A stretch of DNA of 9,659 bases. Source: JBHJOF01 sp050330055 (lineage in GTDB: Bacteria; Pseudomonadota; Alphaproteobacteria; Kiloniellales; JAKSDN01). The first letter of the stretch is position 1, and each line of letters begins with the position of its first letter. The stretch covers positions 1 to 9,659 of the forward strand of contig JBHJOF010000386.1 of assembly GCA_050330055.1 (NCBI GenBank), read 5' to 3'. This document shows positions 6,472-9,659 of this stretch, one piece after another. Under the pieces are notes generated by a model. That model was not told where the DNA came from, did not search any database, and worked only from the letters and a program-made list of their open reading frames with translations. The translations under genes and the position numbers were made by a program.

Positions 6472-7179
6472 ATGCAGGATTTCGGCGCCGCCTTCGGGCT
6501 CGCCTTCGAGCTCATCCTGTCGGGCGATGCGACCCTGGCCGAGGTCGTGCTGCTGTCGCTCAGGGTCAGCCTGTCGGCGGTGGCCGTCGCCTGCTTCTTG
6601 GGGCTGCCGCTGGGCGCCGCGCTGGCGGTGCTGCGCTTTCCCGGGCGCGGCGCGGTGCTGGTGGTCCTGAACGCCCTGATGGGCCTGCCGCCGGTCGTGG
6701 TCGGCCTCTTGATCTACCTGCTGCTGTCCAAGGCCGGCCCGCTCGGCGTGTTCGGCCTGCTCTATACGCCGACCGCAATGATCATCGCGCAGAGCGTGCT
6801 GGTGACCCCCATCGTCGCCGCGCTCACCAGGCAGGTGATCGAGGACATGCACGGCGAGTACGACGAGCAGCTACGCTCGCTCGGGGTCGAACGGTTGCGG
6901 GCGGTCGGGACTCTGTTGTGGGACGGCCGCTACAGCCTCTTGACGGTAGCGCTGGCCGGCTTTGGCCGCGCGGTCGCCGAGGTCGGCGCCGTGATCATCG
7001 TCGGCGGCAACATCAACCACGTTACGCGGGTCATGACCACGGCAATCGCGCTGGAGACCTCCAAGGGCGATCTCGGGCTGGCCCTGGCGCTGGGCATCAT
7101 CCTGATCGGCCTGACGGTGCTGGTGAACGGCTGCGTCATGGCGCTGCGCGGCACGGCCGTGAAGGCCGCCTATGCTTGA
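6472..7179 (+). CDS. tupB: Tungstate-type ABC transporter permease
   Basis: A 235-residue inner-membrane permease that forms the channel of a tungstate importer. Length and pattern match TupB (about 230 residues). Hydrophobic segments lie at about 22-54, 60-86, 97-118, 155-178 and 203-226. The cytoplasmic coupling loop that contacts the ATPase is about 122-150 (EYDEQLRSLGVERLRAVGTLLW), and it leads into the family-typical FGRAVAEVGAVIIVGGNI (164-181). The Pro-rich MGLPPVVVGLLIYLLL segment (70-85) is also characteristic. The start at 6472 is set by GGAGG 5 nt upstream; longer readings add a polar tail of up to 45 residues. The stop overlaps the start of the ATPase gene by 8 bp, giving tight coupling. 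Molybdate or another oxyanion is possible, but the neighbouring binding protein favours tungstate. Confidence 0.9.
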   Translation: MQDFGAAFGLAFELILSGDATLAEVVLLSLRVSLSAVAVACFLGLPLGAALAVLRFPGRGAVLVVLNALMGLPPVVVGLLIYLLLSKAGPLGVFGLLYTPTAMIIAQSVLVTPIVAALTRQVIEDMHGEYDEQLRSLGVERLRAVGTLLWDGRYSLLTVALAGFGRAVAEVGAVIIVGGNINHVTRVMTTAIALETSKGDLGLALALGIILIGLTVLVNGCVMALRGTAVKAAYA

Positions 7180-7942
7180 CGCCGTCCTACCGGCCCAGGG
7201 GGCCGACCTTGCCCGCGAGGAGGCGCCGCCGATCCTGCCGCTCGAGGCGCAGGGCCTGGCGTTCGAGGTCGGCGGCCAGCGCCTGATCGACGGCGTCGAC
7301 CTTCGGCTCGAGGCCGGGTCGCGCAGCGTCATCGTCGGTCCGAATGGTGCCGGCAAGAGCCTGTTGGTACGTCTGCTGCACGGCCTGCTGGCTCCGAGCG
7401 CCGGGCGCGTGCTCTGGGACGGGCAACCGGCCGACCGCGCCATCCGCCTGCGCCAGGCCATGGTGTTCCAGCGCCCGGTGCTGCTGCGCCGCTCGGTCGC
7501 AGCGAACATACGCTACGCGCTGCGCGCGCACGGCGTGCGCGGCCCGGCGCTGCAGGCGCACACGCGAGACTGGCTCGAACGCGCCGACCTGCTGGAGCTG
7601 GCGCACCAGCCTGCCCGCGTGCTCTCAGGCGGCGAGCAGCAGCGCCTGGCGATCGCCCGGGCGCTGAGCCACGGGCCCGAGGTGCTGTTCCTCGACGAGC
7701 CGACAGCGAGCCTCGACCCGGCCTCGACCATCGCCATCGAGCAACTCATCCACGCGGCGCACGCGGCGGGCACCAAGATCGTGCTGGTGACGCACGACCT
7801 GGGCCAGGCACGGCGCGTCGCCGACGAGATGGTCTTCCTCTATCGCGGCCAGGTCGAGGAGGTGAGCCCGGCAGGGCGCTTCTTCGACGCGCCGCAGTCG
7901 CCCAAGGCACAGGCCTTCCTGGAAGGCCGCATCGTGTTATGA
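7172..7942 (+). CDS. tupC: Tungstate-type ABC transporter ATP-binding protein
   Basis: A 256-residue ABC ATPase that drives the importer by ATP hydrolysis at the cytoplasmic face of TupB. All motifs are intact: Walker A GPNGAGKS (56-63), Q-loop Gln100 (MVFQRPVLLRRSV), signature LSGGEQQ (151-157), Walker B VLFLDEP with catalytic Glu176, D-loop SLDP (180-183) and the switch histidine in THD (His208). The 'MVFQ(R/K)PV(L/M)LRRSV' segment is what I associate with TupC and related oxyanion ATPases. It lacks the C-terminal TOBE/MOP domain of ModC, which favours Tup over Mod. About 25 unconserved residues precede the domain. The start overlaps the tupB stop, and the stop TGA overlaps a possible ATG at 7939 of the next reading frame. 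Confidence 0.93.
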   Translation: MLDAVLPAQGADLAREEAPPILPLEAQGLAFEVGGQRLIDGVDLRLEAGSRSVIVGPNGAGKSLLVRLLHGLLAPSAGRVLWDGQPADRAIRLRQAMVFQRPVLLRRSVAANIRYALRAHGVRGPALQAHTRDWLERADLLELAHQPARVLSGGEQQRLAIARALSHGPEVLFLDEPTASLDPASTIAIEQLIHAAHAAGTKIVLVTHDLGQARRVADEMVFLYRGQVEEVSPAGRFFDAPQSPKAQAFLEGRIVL

Positions 7943-7948
7943 GAGCAG

Positions 7949-7974
7949 CCAAGCAAAGAAGCGACCAAGCAAAG
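7949..7974 (+). repeat. Short direct repeat in the tupC-tupA junction
   Basis: CCAAGCAAAG occurs at 7949-7958 and again at 7965-7974, 16 bp apart, in a purine-rich leader just before the tupA ribosome binding site. This 47-bp junction is AG-rich compared with the coding DNA around it and may simply be an unstructured leader that raises expression of the binding protein. Confidence 0.6.
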
Positions 7975-7977
7975 CAA

Positions 7978-7983
7978 GGGAGG
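7978..7983 (+). promoter_or_regulatory. Shine-Dalgarno of tupA
   Basis: GGGAGG lies 6 nt before the ATG at 7990. It supports that start rather than the ATG at 7939, which overlaps the tupC stop and would put 17 polar residues ahead of the signal peptide. Confidence 0.75.
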
Positions 7984-7989
7984 TTTGAC

Positions 7990-8841
7990 ATGTTGCGTAG
8001 GACGTTCCTCGCTGCGGCCGGGGTTGCGCTCGCCGCCGCCACAAGCTTGGCGCAGGGCCTGCCGTCCGCTGTCGCGCAGGACCGCTTTATCATCGTGCAG
8101 TCGACCACCTCGACGCAGAACTCGGGCCTGTTCGACCACATCCTGCCAATTTTCACCGAGAAGACTGGCATCGAGATACGCGTGGTCGCCGTCGGTACTG
8201 GCCAAGCCTTGAAGAACGGGGCTAACGGCGACGGCGACGTGGTGCTGGTTCACTCCAAGGCGGCGGAGGAGAAGTTCGTAGCCGACGGCTTCGGCTTGGC
8301 GCGCCTGGACGTGATGTACAACGACTACGTCATCGTCGGCCCGGCGGCAGATCCGGCCGGCGTCGCCGGGCTGCGCGACGCCGCGGCGGCGCTGCGGAAG
8401 ATCGCCGCGGTCGAGGTGCCATTCGCCTCGCGCGGCGACGACAGCGGCACCCACAAGCAGGAGCTCGCGCTGTGGCGACAAGCCGGTATCGACTCCACTG
8501 CGGCCAGCGGCACCTGGTACCGCGAGACCGGCTCGGGCATGGGCGCCACGCTCAATACCGCCGTCGGCATGGGCGCCTACGCGCTGGCCGACCGCGGCAC
8601 CTGGATCAGCTTCAAGAACCGGGGCGACTTCGAAATCGTGGTCGAAGGCGACGACAAGCTGTTCAATCAGTACGGCGTCATCCTGGTCAACCCGGAGAAG
8701 CACCCCAGCGTGAAGGCCAAGGAAGGCCAAGCCTTCATCGACTGGCTGATCGGCCCGGAAGGCCAGGCGGCGATCGCCGGCTACAAGCTGGAGGGCCAGC
8801 AGCTGTTCTTCCCGAACGCCAAGGGCGGCGGCCAGAGCTGA
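7990..8841 (+). CDS. tupA: Tungstate-binding periplasmic protein
   Basis: A 283-residue solute-binding protein that captures tungstate in the periplasm and delivers it to TupBC. It starts with a signal peptide (MLRRTFLAAAGVALAAA, likely cleavage after AVAQ at about residue 30). The oxyanion motif follows at once: STTSTQNSGLFDH (38-50), the Ser-variant of the TTTS motif of TupA. Other family marks are VVLVHSKAAEEKFVADGFG, YNDYVIVGPAADPAG, FASRGDDSGTHKQELALW, and TWYRETGSGMGATLNTA followed by YALADRGTW. These fit TupA rather than ModA. The start at 7990 has GGGAGG 6 nt upstream and begins directly with the signal peptide. It is the last gene of the operon, so the order is tupBCA, where tupABC is the order usually described. 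It converges with the TSUP gene, with 16 bp between the stops. Specificity for tungstate over molybdate is inferred from family. Confidence 0.93.
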   Translation: MLRRTFLAAAGVALAAATSLAQGLPSAVAQDRFIIVQSTTSTQNSGLFDHILPIFTEKTGIEIRVVAVGTGQALKNGANGDGDVVLVHSKAAEEKFVADGFGLARLDVMYNDYVIVGPAADPAGVAGLRDAAAALRKIAAVEVPFASRGDDSGTHKQELALWRQAGIDSTAASGTWYRETGSGMGATLNTAVGMGAYALADRGTWISFKNRGDFEIVVEGDDKLFNQYGVILVNPEKHPSVKAKEGQAFIDWLIGPEGQAAIAGYKLEGQQLFFPNAKGGGQS

Positions 8842-8844
8842 ATT

Positions 8845-8855
8845 GCCGATCCGGC
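8845..8855. other. Small hairpin between convergent stops
   Basis: GCCG-ATC-CGGC forms a 4-bp stem in the 16-bp gap between the tupA and TSUP stop codons. It is too short and has no T-run on either side, so termination for the two converging transcripts is not explained by it alone. Confidence 0.25.
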
Positions 8856-8857
8856 GG

Positions 8858-9610
8858 TCAGAAGAGGATGAACCTTCCCCCGGCGGCGAGCAGGACAAGC
8901 GCCAGGACGGCGACAATGGCCCTGGGGGACAGGTGCCTGATGCCCAGCTCGCTCCCGAGGATCCCGCCAGCTACGGCGACCACGACGAAGATCGGCAACT
9001 CTTCGGGCAGCGCCCTCACCGATGCGACGTTGCCCGCCAAGGCGGCGGCAGAGTTTACGAGGATGAAGGCGGAGGTGATGGCGGCTGTCCGGCGTGCGCC
9101 GGCCCACCTGAACACCAGCATGACCGGGCTGAGCAGGACGCCGCCACCGATGCCGGTAAGCCCGGAGACGAAGCTGATGACGCCACCCACCATGGCCGCG
9201 CCGGCCTTCGGGACGGCGCCCCCGTCTTTCCCGGCCTGCTCGGGGCTGACGGCGCTCTGCCAGACCAGATAGGCGGCCGCCAGCAGGAGCAGCACGCCCA
9301 GGAAAGGCCGGTAGACCTCGACAGGCAGCGACAGCCAGCCGCCGAGAAAGGCCAGGGGAATCGAGCAGGCGACGAAGGGCAGGACCTCGCGCGGCGTGAC
9401 TAGGCCGGCCCGGGCGAAGCGATAGGTCGTGAACGACGCAACGGCGATGTTCAGGGCCAGCGCCGTCGGGCGCATGGTCTCGATGGAGACGCCGGCCAGC
9501 GCCATGACCGCGAGATAGCCCGTGGCGCCCGCCTGGCCGACGGACGCGTAGACCGTCGCGATCAGGAAGATCAGGCCGGCGACCAGTAGGAGCAGCGAGA
9601 TCTCCACCAC
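8858..9610 (-). CDS. TauE/SafE (TSUP) family anion transporter
   Basis: A 250-residue inner-membrane protein of the sulfite exporter TauE/SafE family, which moves sulfur-containing or other organic and inorganic anions. Nearly the whole chain is hydrophobic, with about eight segments. The two-fold family repeat is visible as SVGQAGATGYLAVMALAG (23-40) and GLTGIGGGVLLSPVMLV (150-166), each followed by a loop and helix pair, with a polar central linker at about 120-135 (SPEQAGKDGGAVPKAG). The start is a GTG: an in-frame TGA directly precedes 9610, so translation begins at 9610 or at the next GTG (9607), with AGGA a few nt upstream. It converges with tupA, with 16 bp between stops, and is not in that operon. 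The substrate is unknown; a neighbouring oxyanion importer makes sulfite, sulfate-like or metal-oxyanion transport thinkable but unproven. Confidence 0.92.
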   Translation of the reverse strand: MVEISLLLLVAGLIFLIATVYASVGQAGATGYLAVMALAGVSIETMRPTALALNIAVASFTTYRFARAGLVTPREVLPFVACSIPLAFLGGWLSLPVEVYRPFLGVLLLLAAAYLVWQSAVSPEQAGKDGGAVPKAGAAMVGGVISFVSGLTGIGGGVLLSPVMLVFRWAGARRTAAITSAFILVNSAAALAGNVASVRALPEELPIFVVVAVAGGILGSELGIRHLSPRAIVAVLALVLLAAGGRFILF

Positions 9611-9625
9611 TCATCCTGCGCGATG

Positions 9626-9659
9626 CTAGGGCCCGTTGTAGTGGACGCGGCCGAGACCG
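9626..9659 (-). CDS. Possible C-terminal end of an upstream minus-strand gene
   Basis: A frame open from the window edge ends in TAG at 9626-9628, giving the last residues GLGRVHYNGP, 15 bp before the TSUP start. This could be the tail of a gene co-transcribed with the TSUP gene. Ten codons are far too few to show coding, the other minus-strand frames are open too, and I do not recognise the peptide. Confidence 0.2.
   Translation of the reverse strand, partial: GLGRVHYNGP

Noticed and set aside
5773..6852. Minus-strand open frame of 359 codons spanning the pump end, the spacer and tupB
   Set aside because: Low-complexity His/Gln/Arg/Gly composition, overlaps two clear plus-strand genes, and has no motif. 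Its passage through the spacer does not make it coding.
7949..7974. CCAAGCAAAG copies considered as part of a CRISPR-like or phage attachment repeat
   Set aside because: Only two 10-bp copies 16 bp apart, in an AG-rich leader within an operon, with no adjacent cas, integrase or tRNA gene.
7840..8916. Minus-strand open frame of 358 codons opposite tupA
   Set aside because: It overlaps the whole of tupA and parts of its neighbours, lacks any domain pattern, and is explained by GC-rich codon bias.
8781..9614. Minus-strand frame of 277 codons starting with an ATG at 9614, overlapping the TSUP gene
   Set aside because: Its product is Arg/Gly/Pro-rich and not membrane-like; the frame from 9610 gives a full TSUP protein with both family repeats.

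Overview
The window is GC-rich, densely packed chromosomal DNA that looks alphaproteobacterial. This rests on high GC at third codon positions, tight operons with short or overlapping junctions, and a bcp peroxiredoxin close to what looks like a DUF455 ferritin-like gene, a pairing I recall as common in Alphaproteobacteria. Genus cannot be fixed from this stretch. I see no tRNA, rRNA, CRISPR array, insertion sequence or attachment site.

Left block (1-1735, minus strand): a three-gene run reading right to left. It starts with an atypical 2-Cys peroxiredoxin of the Bcp/PrxQ type, continues with a sugar-transfer-type ATP-grasp protein, and ends with the first 27 codons of a DUF455-like protein cut by the window edge. 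The ATP-grasp enzyme is the least understood member, and its place between two likely oxidative-stress genes is the most open question here.

Middle block (about 1961-6213, plus strand): a two-gene efflux module, divergent from the peroxiredoxin across about 225 bp. A periplasmic adaptor (HlyD/MexH type) is followed after 2 bp by a full-length HAE-1 type RND proton antiporter with the whole charged relay intact. No outer-membrane channel gene and no adjacent regulator are present, so the pump probably uses a TolC-like channel encoded elsewhere.

A 258-bp spacer (6214-6471) holds a perfect 2x14 bp tandem duplication, a GC-rich hairpin that may end the pump transcript, and a small inverted repeat just before the next operon.

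Right block (6472-8841, plus strand): a complete tungstate-type ABC importer in the order permease, ATPase, binding protein (tupB-tupC-tupA). The binding protein carries the TTTS-type oxyanion motif. Converging on it is a minus-strand TauE/SafE (TSUP) anion transporter at 8858-9610. Together the block points to oxyanion transport, presumably to supply tungsten (or molybdenum) for pterin-cofactor enzymes encoded elsewhere.

Nothing in the window is clearly a new biological system. The best leads are the ATP-grasp/peroxiredoxin/DUF455 cluster and the tup locus with its non-standard gene order and uncharacterised upstream region.
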